Below, one piece after another: positions 1 to 8,822 of a stretch of DNA of 42,025 bases. The number at the start of each line of letters is the position of its first letter. Positions within the stretch are counted from its first letter, which is position 1. The translations under genes were made by a program, and so were the position numbers. Below the pieces are notes generated by a model, which saw only the letters and a program-made list of their open reading frames with translations, ran no database searches and was not told the origin of the DNA. Origin of the DNA: JAJXSS01 sp964547135 (lineage in GTDB: Bacteria; Planctomycetota; Phycisphaerae; Phycisphaerales; Phycisphaeraceae); contig CAZJMK010000036.1 of assembly GCA_964547135.1 (NCBI GenBank), forward strand, positions 1 to 42,025, in the 5' to 3' direction.

Positions 1-54
1 CTCCAAGCTCCAAGCTCCAAGCTCCAAGCTCCAAGCTCCAAGCTCCAAGCTCCA
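1..54. repeat. Tandem 7-bp repeat (CTCCAAG)
   Basis: About 7.7 perfect copies of CTCCAAG run from the left window edge, so the full array may be longer. It is followed by CTGTGCCTCTGTGGTG, a half copy of the CACAGAG-type repeat seen complete at 19923-20040. Related GGAGCT/CTAGC-rich sequence occurs at 4589-4668, 27253-27285 and 34223-34313. The array lies downstream of the HDOD-GGDEF gene and codes for nothing visible. Confidence 0.9.
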
Positions 55-89
55 CTGTGCCTCTGTGGTGAATGTTCTTGGTATTTTGA

Positions 90-1622
90 CTACCGCTCTT
101 CCAATTCCCCGCAATCGCCACTGACCTTCCCCGGCCCCTGCACCTTCGCATCGTCACGTAACCTCTGCACCCGTTCCAAACACCCTTCCCATTGCCGATT
201 CAGTTTTTTCAATCGTGTCCCCAGCAATCCGATCCCCAGCGTGGCTGCCACCTGATCACGCGACGCCGGCGTTGCCAATGCCATGCTCAGTGTGCGTGCC
301 ACCTGTTGCACATCCTCGAGGCCTTCCACCGCGAGCAACACCACCAGTTCATCCGCACCGATACGCCCGATCACCAACGGCGCCGGTTGCAATCCCTGAA
401 TCGTCCGCGCCAGTCGCACCAGCAATCGATCCCCAGCCGCGTGGCCGTACCGTTCGTTGATCAATCGAAAACCATCGACATCCACCAGCAGCAACGCCAC
501 CGCACGATCGTCCCCAGCCGCCAGTTGCCCCAGTCGATGCTGCCAGCCGCGCCGATTGAGCACCCCCGTAAGCGGGTCAAATTCCACCGTGCGCTGCACC
601 GCCTGCACCGCTGCCGCCTGCAAAGCCTCATGCTGCAATTCATCAGCAATGCTCGATCGCGCCGCCAGTGCCTGTACCAATGCCCCTTCCATCAATTGGC
701 CCGCATCGGCTGCAAGCTGTTCCGGCGACCATGTTGCATCCTTGGGTTCAATATCAATTTCAAACACCTTCGCCAATGCCGCCGTCTGCGTGCGCAGTTC
801 AACCAAATCGTGTTCCAAAAAATCCGTCACATCCACGCCCAACCTCGGCAGCGCATCGATCAACCACGCCTCCGCTCTTCCGGTTTCCACCCGTGCAATC
901 GCCGCTGCCAGTACATCAATCGCCCGTTGACACAAAGCCGTGCAACCCGCGTCCTCGATCTTTTGCCTGCCAGGTAACATCGGTTGACAGGTGGTAACCT
1001 CCGCCGGGCACTTCAATTCCAGCATTGCCCAGTGTGCCACCTGTGCATGGGTCACGCCCAGTGTCCGTTGCTCCCATTCCGCCAAGTCCATCACCTGCAT
1101 CGGCCAGCCGAGTATCCGCTCATAGGTTTCGTCCAACCCGGCCAGTAAAATGATCGGCCCAATCCCGCGCAATAATCCGCTGACCAAATGCGTTTGCGTT
1201 TCCAGCGATCGTGTTTTGCTTTTGACGCAATCGGGGTTGTGCTGACTCAGCCACGCTGCCGCCGGCCCCTGTGCCAACACCCAGCGTCGTAAATCCAACC
1301 GCCTGTCCCCCGATGCTGAACGCAGCAGCGAAGCCGTCAGCAACACACTCATCACCAGCATGTGCGTATGCCGTAAACCCAGCACCGCCACCGATCGTTT
1401 CAAACTGGTGATCGGTGCCCGCTCCGACCCTTGCGACAAATTCGCCAAACTCAAAACCTTGGCGCTGATATACGGGTCGCCCGCCAGCGTGTCCGCAATC
1501 GCTGCGTAATCCGACGACGGATGGTTCAACTGTGACAACAGCCTGACGCACACCGACGGACTCAACATCGCCCGTAGGTTGCCCTGAAGTTGCTGCGCCA
1601 CCCATGCTCGATCAATTTTCAT
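90..1622 (-). CDS. HDOD-GGDEF signalling protein
   Basis: The N-terminal half (about residues 18-200) is an HDOD domain: it shows the LSPSV entry, the GDPYISAKVLSLAN core and a LGLRHT helix. The C-terminal part (about 347-480) is a GGDEF diguanylate cyclase domain with DPLTGVLNRRG, then LLVDVDGFRLINERYGH. The signature loop reads GADEL (about residues 422-426) instead of GGDEF, so cyclase activity is uncertain. The ATG at 1622 was chosen because homology begins near it; the frame stays open to 1691 with an atypical Arg/Glu-rich leader. No membrane segment or signal peptide is visible, so the protein should be cytoplasmic. It is divergent from the receiver-HDOD gene at 1843 across an AT-rich gap, which suggests joint control. 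Domain calls are firm; the specific output is unknown. Confidence 0.88.
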   Translation of the reverse strand: MKIDRAWVAQQLQGNLRAMLSPSVCVRLLSQLNHPSSDYAAIADTLAGDPYISAKVLSLANLSQGSERAPITSLKRSVAVLGLRHTHMLVMSVLLTASLLRSASGDRRLDLRRWVLAQGPAAAWLSQHNPDCVKSKTRSLETQTHLVSGLLRGIGPIILLAGLDETYERILGWPMQVMDLAEWEQRTLGVTHAQVAHWAMLELKCPAEVTTCQPMLPGRQKIEDAGCTALCQRAIDVLAAAIARVETGRAEAWLIDALPRLGVDVTDFLEHDLVELRTQTAALAKVFEIDIEPKDATWSPEQLAADAGQLMEGALVQALAARSSIADELQHEALQAAAVQAVQRTVEFDPLTGVLNRRGWQHRLGQLAAGDDRAVALLLVDVDGFRLINERYGHAAGDRLLVRLARTIQGLQPAPLVIGRIGADELVVLLAVEGLEDVQQVARTLSMALATPASRDQVAATLGIGLLGTRLKKLNRQWEGCLERVQRLRDDAKVQGPGKVSGDCGELEER

Positions 1623-1842
1623 GGCCGATTCCCCGGCAGGCTCCGGCCCACGTATGCCCTCCACCCTGTCCTGCCTCTTATCCCCCATCATCGACCGATC
1701 AATTCACGGACTTTACATTTCCATAATCACCTTATTTTTATTATTCATAGGTATTTTCCCATAAAGTGGAATTGCAATTACGACGATAGGGCGACGGTAC
1801 GACCGATCTTTCACTCATCGCTTGACACCACTGGACGGGGTT

Positions 1843-3738
1843 ATGGGGCCATCCACTCTGACATCCACCGCAAAAACGTCCGCCGATGCCGTAGCCGACG
1901 GCTCGACGGAAGTGACGCCGCACGTACTCATCGTTGATGACGATGAGTTTGCCCGCACGACGCTGGGTTACATCCTCAGTCGCGCAGGCATTCACGTCGA
2001 ACACGCACGCAACGGCATGGAAGCCCTCGCCCTGGCGCGCGGTCATCGTTACCACACCATATTGATGGACGTGCAAATGCCCGGCATGGACGGCCCGCGT
2101 GCCCTGGCCATGTTGCGCCGTGACCCTGCCAATAAAAACACCCCCGTCATCATGATTTCCGCCTACGCCTCATCTGAAAACGTACGCAACTGCGTTCGCT
2201 GCGGGGCGTCCGATTTCGTCGTCAAACAAGCCCTCAACCCCGAAGCCCTCATCGGCAAAATCGTGCGCTTCGCCGCGGGGGGTAGCGCGGATGCCATTTC
2301 GAACACAGACACAGACAAACGTGAACCCGCCACTGGTTTGCACACAGCCGTTACCGATGCCTCGATCGACAAGCCTGCCAACGCATCATCAACTGATTCT
2401 CCCGCTGCTGCTTCACCCACCGCAAACCAGGCCGACGACACGCCGATGGACGCGGAAACCTGGAAAAAGAAAATCACTCAGCTTGGGCGAAGCGACCGTG
2501 AACAAACCCGCGCCGCCCTGGCGGACATGGCATTACCAGCCGTGGTCCCCGGCGTGCTCTCCGACATACTGCAAGCCTGCGCCAATCCGCAAACACCTAC
2601 CGAAAAACTGGTGCGCCTCATCGAACAAGACCCGTGCATCATGTTGGCCGTATTGCATGCCGCCAACAAAGGCGTTCACAGTGCCAACGAAGGCGTCAGT
2701 GACACCGACGCGGCGCTGCGCCGAATTGGTGCCCAGGGTTTACAGGAAGTCATCACCAATATTCGCCCACTCACCGGAACCACCGAAACATTGGCCCCCT
2801 GGCTGCACCGTTGGTGGCGACATGCCCTGGCCGTCGGTTCCGTGGCCGGTGAATTGTGTCTGGCAGCCGACCTGCCCCCCGCAGTCGGTCGTGTTGCCGG
2901 GTTACTGCACGACATTGGTCGATTGATTCTGCTGCTTGGGCCGATGCGTGAAAAAACCATCGCCTGTTACGACCTGGTCGGGCACATGATTTTTCCCACC
3001 GCCACCGCGGAGCAGCTTCTCTTCGGCCTCAATCACAAACAAATCGCGCAAGACTTTGTCGATCGCCAGTCACTGCCCCCCGTGTTGCGCAGCGTCGTCA
3101 CCACCCACGATATGGACGATGCCCAACTGGCTCGCGTCGGTGGAACGGAACAGCAACTCGGAGCCGTGGTCATGGCTGCCGATCAAATCGTCAAGGCTGC
3201 CGGTGCCGGTGGCTTGACTTGCGATGAACTGCTGCCGCTGCCCAGTGCCCTGGCCGGGGCCGCCACCGAACTCGATCTGCAAATCGCGCATGTGCTCGAC
3301 GACATCCGCAAAATCACCACCGTTCGACTGGGCAGTCAATGTCCGCCCTGGGCCGGTGAATTACGCCCCATGCCCGGCATCACCGTGGCCATGGTGTCAC
3401 CCCAGGCCGGCCCATGGAACCCCTACCAACGTGCCCTGATGTCCGCAGGCGCCACCGTGTCCGCCTACAGCGACCCCAAAGTCCTGCTTGAACAAACCAT
3501 GACCCATGATGTGCTGGTGATCGACATGACCAGCTCCGCCCTGGCGACCTCGCTGCCGGTGATTCGCCGCATCTGTTCCGCCCCCGGCTTGCAACACACG
3601 CCCCGACTTCTGCTGGCGCGACGCAGCGACGAACCCGAACTGGTGGTGCGGCAATCCGGCCTCGATTTACAGGTGCAATCAACCCCGATCCGCAATCGTT
3701 CACTCCTCCAAAACATTCGCAAACTCGCCGGTCAGTGA
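1843..3738 (+). CDS. Response regulator with HDOD output and second receiver-like domain
   Basis: The 631-residue protein starts with a canonical receiver domain: HVLIVDDDEF, phospho-acceptor in ILMDVQMPGMDG (D76), MISAY (S106) and conserved K128. A Ser/Thr/Ala-rich linker follows. An HDOD domain spans about residues 225-450, with LPAVVPGVL, a DPCIMLAVLHAAN core and an HD pair in LLHDIGRL (H356-D357). The last 115 residues look like a degenerate second receiver (VLVIDMTSS, D561). The ATG at 1843 is preceded by GGACGGGG; a TTG at 1822 would add seven residues and lacks a ribosome site. The pseudo-kinase gene follows after about 30 bases, so the two probably form one unit. Phospho-signalling to the HDOD module is inferred. 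Confidence 0.88.
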   Translation: MGPSTLTSTAKTSADAVADGSTEVTPHVLIVDDDEFARTTLGYILSRAGIHVEHARNGMEALALARGHRYHTILMDVQMPGMDGPRALAMLRRDPANKNTPVIMISAYASSENVRNCVRCGASDFVVKQALNPEALIGKIVRFAAGGSADAISNTDTDKREPATGLHTAVTDASIDKPANASSTDSPAAASPTANQADDTPMDAETWKKKITQLGRSDREQTRAALADMALPAVVPGVLSDILQACANPQTPTEKLVRLIEQDPCIMLAVLHAANKGVHSANEGVSDTDAALRRIGAQGLQEVITNIRPLTGTTETLAPWLHRWWRHALAVGSVAGELCLAADLPPAVGRVAGLLHDIGRLILLLGPMREKTIACYDLVGHMIFPTATAEQLLFGLNHKQIAQDFVDRQSLPPVLRSVVTTHDMDDAQLARVGGTEQQLGAVVMAADQIVKAAGAGGLTCDELLPLPSALAGAATELDLQIAHVLDDIRKITTVRLGSQCPPWAGELRPMPGITVAMVSPQAGPWNPYQRALMSAGATVSAYSDPKVLLEQTMTHDVLVIDMTSSALATSLPVIRRICSAPGLQHTPRLLLARRSDEPELVVRQSGLDLQVQSTPIRNRSLLQNIRKLAGQ

Positions 3739-3768
3739 TCTTGTCGGTTGATCTCAGGGTACGCCACC

Positions 3769-4542
3769 ATGCTCACCAACACCGTTCTTCAATCCCCCGA
3801 CCTCGACCACGCCGCGCCGTGGGACCATTACCAGCGTATCGCCCACTTGTTCGCCCGTGGCGTGCGTCACGATGTGGTCAACCTGCACTGTTCCCTTCGC
3901 CTGGCTGAGTCGCTGCATCGTCTGCGTGCCGAAAACCCCGACATGCCCGTGCCCGATGAATTGCGTCCCGAATCCGTCGCCGAGCGCGTGCGGCACAACA
4001 CCCGTCTGCTTGCCAACATCACCCACGACGGCCTGCTGCTCACCCAGGCCGCCAACCGCTGGGTCTATCACGATGTGCATACCCTGCCGCTCTCACAACT
4101 TTTGCACGATGCCATCACCAGCCACCTTGATGATGACCTTGAACCCCCGACGCTGTTGAATGATCCGCAACTGGCTCAATACAAACTCATGGCCATGGGC
4201 GACATGCTTACCGCTGCCCTTTCCGTCTGCCTGTTTCAATGGTCGCCGCGCACCCATGCTCACCATTTTCTGCAAACCATCACTTGCGCTTGCAGCCCCG
4301 ATCGTTGCCGGGCAACCCTCTGCATCCCCATCGACGACCCGGCTTCCGTGCTTTCGTTTACACAGCATCGCCATGAACTGCAACAGCACGCCAATCACCC
4401 GATACTGACACAAAACCTGGTCATCACCACCGCTGAACTGGCGCTCTGGCTGGCGCACTATATTTTCGAATTGCACGGGGCAGACATGCAGGTGAACGAC
4501 GCCTCCGACACGCTGATCGTCAGCCTGCCGCTGTTGACATGA
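3769..4542 (+). CDS. Degenerate histidine kinase / phosphotransferase-like protein
   Basis: This 257-residue protein has no firm family assignment by eye. Near its N-terminus it carries RHDVVNLHCSL (H34), which resembles the H-box of dimerisation/phospho-acceptor helices. A second helix-rich stretch (about 65-100) follows. Its C-terminus, LAHYIFELHGADMQV followed by LIVSLPL, resembles the last strand of a kinase ATPase domain. The N, G1 and G2 nucleotide-binding motifs are not visible. That arrangement is like the phosphotransferases ChpT and Spo0B, which keep a kinase fold but do not bind ATP. The ATG at 3769 follows AGGG about ten bases upstream; a TTG at 3748 is the alternative. It lies just downstream of the receiver-HDOD gene, so a role as its phosphodonor or phosphatase is a reasonable inference. 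Confidence 0.6.
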   Translation: MLTNTVLQSPDLDHAAPWDHYQRIAHLFARGVRHDVVNLHCSLRLAESLHRLRAENPDMPVPDELRPESVAERVRHNTRLLANITHDGLLLTQAANRWVYHDVHTLPLSQLLHDAITSHLDDDLEPPTLLNDPQLAQYKLMAMGDMLTAALSVCLFQWSPRTHAHHFLQTITCACSPDRCRATLCIPIDDPASVLSFTQHRHELQQHANHPILTQNLVITTAELALWLAHYIFELHGADMQVNDASDTLIVSLPLLT

Positions 4543-4825
4543 TGTAAATTCGTTTGAATCAAAAAGAATTCAACACAGAGATCATTAAGTGGCTAGGGGC
4601 TGGGGGCTGGGCAAAACGATGGTGATGGTTGTCTTACTAGCTCCAAGTTACTAGCACCCAGCACCTTCCCGCACGGGTGCCATACTGCGTCCCGCGCAGC
4701 GGGCGCTGTGTGTTAATGAAACATGACACAGACGCGATAAATCGCGGCGCTAACCTACACATCAACGCAAAGCGTCCGCGCTAAACATATGCACTGCACT
4801 TGGACTGCCTCCGCCTCAACCCGCG
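4543..4825. repeat. Intergenic repeat cluster
   Basis: No gene is visible. The gap holds CTAGGGGCTGGGGGCTGG (4590s), an AGCTCCAAG-type remnant (4639-4668), an inverted copy of the GCGCCGCGATTTATCGCG palindrome module (4731-4754) and a copy of the GACGCAAAGCGTC module (4763-4788). The flanking genes converge here, so the hairpins may also act as transcription ends. Confidence 0.75.
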
Positions 4826-5707
4826 CTATTCCTCTTCCGGTATCACATCCACCGCCACATGTACCCGATGCTGTCCGCCGCCCAGCACCACCCCGCGCAC
4901 CGGGCTGACCTCACTGTAATCGCGTCCCCAGCCCAGCGTCACATGCTTGTCACCGGGCATCAAATTATTCGTCGGGTCAAAATCCAGCCACCCCGCCTCC
5001 AACCCGTACACCGACAACCACGCATGTGACGCATCCGCCCCCACCAACCGCGACTGCCCCGGCGGAGCATTGGTCAGTAAATACCCGCTCACATACCGGG
5101 CCGGCAAACCCATGCTCCGTAAACACGCAATCTGCAAATGGGCGAAATCCTGACACACCCCGCGCCGCAAGCGCAACACCTCCTCCACCGGCGTGGCCAC
5201 CTGCGTCACCGTCGTGTCATACTTGAACTCTTGAAAAATCCGTGATGTCAACTCCCTCACCGCCTCCATCAGCGACCGCCCCTCCGCAAAACTCGGCTGG
5301 GCATACGCCCGCACCGCCTCACTGACCTTCACCATCGGCGACTCATACACAAATTGCACCGCATCCAGTGTTTCACGCTGCCGTTGACTCTGTACCAAAT
5401 CACGCACTTCCTCCCATCGCCGACCATACATATCGCCATGCGTGCCACCGCTCGCCTGCACTTCCACCTTGCTCACCGCCGTCACCATCAATCGCCTGTG
5501 CGGCTTTTGCAGCGTGAAGCTGTGTACCATGTTCCCGTAATAATCCAGCCAGTCGTCGGCCACCTCCGGCTGCGGGTCCACCGTTAATTTGCGCAACACA
5601 CACCGCTGCCGAGCTGTGTCCCGCGGCTGCAAATGAGCCATGCTGTGACACAATGACACCGCTTCACTGTATTCATACGTCGTGCGATGGGTCACGCGGT
5701 ATTTCAT
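4826..5707 (-). CDS. Transglutaminase-like cysteine peptidase family protein
   Basis: The 293-residue protein has the bacterial transglutaminase-like N-terminal beta domain (from MKYRVTHRTTYEYSEAV) and a papain-like core. The triad is visible: C185 in RRGVCQDFAH, H228 in DASHAWLSVY and D244 in WLDFDPTN. Length is normal for this family (about 265-300). Such genes usually sit with circularly permuted ATP-grasp and alpha-E genes, as here: the fused ATP-grasp/alpha-E gene ends 264 bases upstream on the same strand. In these neighbourhoods the protein is thought to hydrolyse or rearrange peptide or isopeptide bonds made by the amidoligase; the substrate is unknown. No signal peptide is seen. Confidence 0.9.
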   Translation of the reverse strand: MKYRVTHRTTYEYSEAVSLCHSMAHLQPRDTARQRCVLRKLTVDPQPEVADDWLDYYGNMVHSFTLQKPHRRLMVTAVSKVEVQASGGTHGDMYGRRWEEVRDLVQSQRQRETLDAVQFVYESPMVKVSEAVRAYAQPSFAEGRSLMEAVRELTSRIFQEFKYDTTVTQVATPVEEVLRLRRGVCQDFAHLQIACLRSMGLPARYVSGYLLTNAPPGQSRLVGADASHAWLSVYGLEAGWLDFDPTNNLMPGDKHVTLGWGRDYSEVSPVRGVVLGGGQHRVHVAVDVIPEEE

Positions 5708-5971
5708 GGTTCTGACGCGAATAGTTTATGGTTGATTGTTACCACTCATTCAAGCCGGGTACGAGGTCGCGGCAGCGACCGAGGCCCTGGGTATCCGCCT
5801 CGTTCGGGTGCCACCGGCAGCTTGTCTGCCAGTGTTTTGATGAATCGACGACGTACCTCCGATGCCATCGACGGCTTTTTCAACCCAGCCGGGGGCGGCT
5901 GGGCTACAGCGCCGACGCAAAGCGTCCGCGCTAAACATTTTGAATCACTTGACCACTCGACCACTTCCACA
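5708..5971. repeat. Composite repeat region between cluster genes
   Basis: The gap contains CCGATGCCATCGACGG and the palindrome CCCAGCCGGGGGCGGCTGGG. These are followed directly by the GACGCAAAGCGTC module and its CTAAACATTTTGAATCAC arm (5911-5944), then an octamer tract (5944-5968). The segment from 5752, CAAGCCGGGTACGAGG, recurs in altered form at 14380. The module order matches 39793-39849 and, inverted, 14303-14355. Confidence 0.8.
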
Positions 5972-8599
5972 TCACAACGCATTCCCCGTCCCACTGCCAC
6001 CACCCTCATTCCCCGGCACCAGTTGCTTGGCCACGCCCGTGTGACTGAGGTAACTGTACGACAGCGCATCCGAAAGCGCCGGCAACTCGATGTACAGTCG
6101 ATCCAACAAATCATCCAATTCCATCCGCAAGCCTTCCTCATTCACCTTGCCCAGTCGTTCCACCTGCGTCAGTCGCAGCAGCGACAGCAACCCGATGATG
6201 ATGCGTTCCTCCGTCGTTCGTGCAGGCAGCGCATGTTCCCCCGGCAACTGAGCCACGTGCTCGGCGATCCGTGCCACCTGAAACGCAATCGAACGAGGGT
6301 TGCTTTCATCGGTCAGCAACAAATCCAGCACTGCCGACGCCTGCAAACTCGCCAGGTATCGCCTTCGATACGTCATGATGCTGTCGCCGATTTCCAGCAC
6401 CGCTTCGAGCAGCGGCGCCTCCACCGTCGTCGGTTGCACCAAGGTGGTGCGCATCAACTGAGCCGTCTGTATCGCCCGTTCGATGCGACAACCCAAATCC
6501 AAAAACGTCCAGCCCTGGCCGCGCGTCATGCTTTCGGTCACCAGCCCGTTGAACGCCACCAGCGGAATGATCGAACGATTCAGCAACGCTGTCGCTTCGC
6601 CCAAATGCAATCGCGCCAATGGTCTTGGTGGTTCAAAATCCTGATCGAGTGTGTAAATGATGCGCCACGTATCGCCGGACAACCGATCACGAGCCATGCT
6701 CGCCACCCGACGCAGGTCAGCGATGATGTTGCGAATGCTGCCTGTCGTTTTTTCATCGTAAATCAGTGCCAGCAACTCCTGCCGCACCGCCGATGTTTCC
6801 GGCGTCGTCGCCCCCAACGCCCCGGCATATTGCCCGCTCATGTGCCCGATACTGTGCAGCAGCGTCACCAACTCCGGTGAATTATCGAAACTGCTTTGCT
6901 CACTCAACCGAGTCAGCACCACCCGCATGATGCGAATCATGCCCTCCGCCCGTTCGACGTAACGACCCAGCCAGTACAAATTGTCTGCCACGCGACTGGG
7001 CAAATCACCCCCCCCGCGCGTCAGCGCCACCTGATCGCCGGGGTGTTGCAACAAACTGAACGGCACCACCGGCCCATCCGACGGAACCCATGTATCCTTG
7101 CTCCCCCCGCCACGCTGCATCGACACCACCAGCGAATCAACCGTCGCCCCGATGCGCGTCAAGGCACCGGGCATCACCATGAAACCATCCGTCGTCGCCG
7201 ACATGAACGTGCGCAACATCATGTGACGCGGTTCCAGCCGACCGTTCACATACAACGGTGTCGTTGACAACGGCACCTTCTCCTGCGCCACATATTCAAT
7301 CGGTCGCTGCCCGATCCGCTGCGCCAGGTCCTGCAACTGCGCATCGCTGAGGTTGTCGCCGAACACCGGTTCCATCGCCCGCCCCGCTCCCGGAAACGCC
7401 GGCTTGATCACCAGTTGCCTTAAATTCGCAAGCACATAATCGACATGCCCCGGTTCCCCGCACCACCAGGTGTTCACCGATGAAAGCAGCAAATCCTGTC
7501 CGAGCATCGCCCGGCACAATCGCGGCAGGTAGGGCAGTATCGCCGGGGTTTCCAGCAAACCGCTGCCCAGTGCATTGGCCACCGCCACCTTCCCGCTGCG
7601 CACCGCCTGGGTCAGCCCTGCCACGCCCAGCGTCGAGTTGCCGCGCAGCTCCAGTGGGTCGGCATAGTCATCATCCAATCGCCTCAATATGACATCCACC
7701 TGATGCAACCCACCCAAGGTTTTGAGGTACACGCAATTGTCGCGCACCGTCAGGTCGCCGCCTTCGACGAGCGTGAACCCCAAATACCGCGCCAGGTACG
7801 CATGTTCAAAATACGTTTCGTTCATCGGCCCGGGCGTCAGCACCACGATATGCGGGTTGTCACGATGCTGCGGGGCCAATTCCGTCACGGTCTGCCGCAG
7901 GGTGCGAAAAAAAGGTGCCAATCGGCGCACCTTGCATTCACGAAAGGCTTCCGTCAGCGTGCTTGAAAGCACAATGCGGTTTTCCAGTGCATACCCCATG
8001 CCCGAGGGCGCCTGCGTGCGGTCGCCCAGCACCCACCATTGCCCGTCGCTGCCGCGCCCCAGGTCCGCTGCGTAAAGGTGCAGGTATCTCCGACCAGGCA
8101 CGTTGATATCGTGGCACGGCCTTAAAAAATTCGGATGCGCCAGCACCAATGCCGGGGGCAGCAAATTGTCCCGCAACAAGGTCTGTGGCCCGTACAAATC
8201 CGCCAGTATCAAATCCAGCAACTGTGCCCGCTGCACCAACCCCGATTCCATTTGCCGCCACTGTTCCAGTGACAACATCACCGGCAGTGCATCCAGTTGC
8301 CAGGGGCGCTCCATGCCCCGCGGGTCGCCGTACACGTTGTACGTCACCCCGTTTTCATGAATCAATCGACGTGCCTGTTCCCACCGCGCGGTCAACTCCA
8401 TCGGCCCCAAATCGCCCAGCAATTGCGACAGCGTCTGCCAATGATCATGCAGCGTGCCGTCAGGCCGACGCATTTCATCCAGCGACGAGGTTGGCAACTG
8501 ATACAAATCAAACATACTTGCTGCCGATGGTACCTCCCCGGACACCCCCTGACTCATCGGGGCGGTGGTGCTGTTCGTACTCGGTGGCGACGCTGACAT
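5972..8599 (-). CDS. Fused circularly permuted ATP-grasp and alpha-E protein
   Basis: About residues 60-515 form the circularly permuted ATP-grasp domain, with NVYGDPRGMERPW near the front, VLGDRTQAPSGMGYALENR, VLTPGPMNETYFEHAYLA, DVILRRLDDDYADPLEL and a terminal GGGSKDTWV. From about 535 an alpha-E (DUF403) helical domain begins at SRVADNLYWLGRYVERAEG. Total length (875) is about the sum of the two separate proteins at 12801 and 14453, so this is a fusion. The family is proposed to form amide or peptide bonds using ATP; the product is not known. The ATG at 8599 was chosen; a GTG at 8608 lies very close to GGAGGG and is possible. It is followed on the same strand by the small transglutaminase gene and preceded by the transglutaminase-DUF2126 gene. 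Confidence 0.92.
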   Translation of the reverse strand: MSASPPSTNSTTAPMSQGVSGEVPSAASMFDLYQLPTSSLDEMRRPDGTLHDHWQTLSQLLGDLGPMELTARWEQARRLIHENGVTYNVYGDPRGMERPWQLDALPVMLSLEQWRQMESGLVQRAQLLDLILADLYGPQTLLRDNLLPPALVLAHPNFLRPCHDINVPGRRYLHLYAADLGRGSDGQWWVLGDRTQAPSGMGYALENRIVLSSTLTEAFRECKVRRLAPFFRTLRQTVTELAPQHRDNPHIVVLTPGPMNETYFEHAYLARYLGFTLVEGGDLTVRDNCVYLKTLGGLHQVDVILRRLDDDYADPLELRGNSTLGVAGLTQAVRSGKVAVANALGSGLLETPAILPYLPRLCRAMLGQDLLLSSVNTWWCGEPGHVDYVLANLRQLVIKPAFPGAGRAMEPVFGDNLSDAQLQDLAQRIGQRPIEYVAQEKVPLSTTPLYVNGRLEPRHMMLRTFMSATTDGFMVMPGALTRIGATVDSLVVSMQRGGGSKDTWVPSDGPVVPFSLLQHPGDQVALTRGGGDLPSRVADNLYWLGRYVERAEGMIRIMRVVLTRLSEQSSFDNSPELVTLLHSIGHMSGQYAGALGATTPETSAVRQELLALIYDEKTTGSIRNIIADLRRVASMARDRLSGDTWRIIYTLDQDFEPPRPLARLHLGEATALLNRSIIPLVAFNGLVTESMTRGQGWTFLDLGCRIERAIQTAQLMRTTLVQPTTVEAPLLEAVLEIGDSIMTYRRRYLASLQASAVLDLLLTDESNPRSIAFQVARIAEHVAQLPGEHALPARTTEERIIIGLLSLLRLTQVERLGKVNEEGLRMELDDLLDRLYIELPALSDALSYSYLSHTGVAKQLVPGNEGGGSGTGNAL

Positions 8600-8608
8600 G
8601 TAAAACAC

Positions 8609-8822
8609 GACCCTCCGAGCGTTTCATGATGACCATCACTAATTCATTCAATCGTTGACGATTGAATCACTTTGCCATTGATCCGCCCCCTCTCCCTCCG
8701 GGAGAGTTGAAAACCTCGCCGTGGCGGGGGTTGGGGTGAGGGCGTGCCCGTATCCATTTTTTTGATGTCGAACTGTTTGCATTTTATGTACATCATTAAA
8801 CCATCTGCTTTCCAACCATCGA
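8609..8822. repeat. Intergenic region with CCCTCTCC-type palindromic repeat
   Basis: A 61-base element at 8686-8746 starts CCCCCTCTCCCTCCGGGAGAG and ends GGGTGAGGGCGTG. Its middle, ACCTCGCCGTGGCGGGG, can form an inner hairpin. The same version, with 27 or so extra bases, is found at 41516-41603. No gene is visible in the gap. Confidence 0.85.

Noticed and set aside
1..54. CRISPR-like array
   Set aside because: Units are 7 bp in direct contact, with no spacers; it is a simple tandem repeat.
5687..6880. Long plus-strand open frame of about 400 codons
   Set aside because: It lies opposite the ATP-grasp/alpha-E gene, is rich in His, Gln and Arg as expected from a shadow frame, and matches no family.
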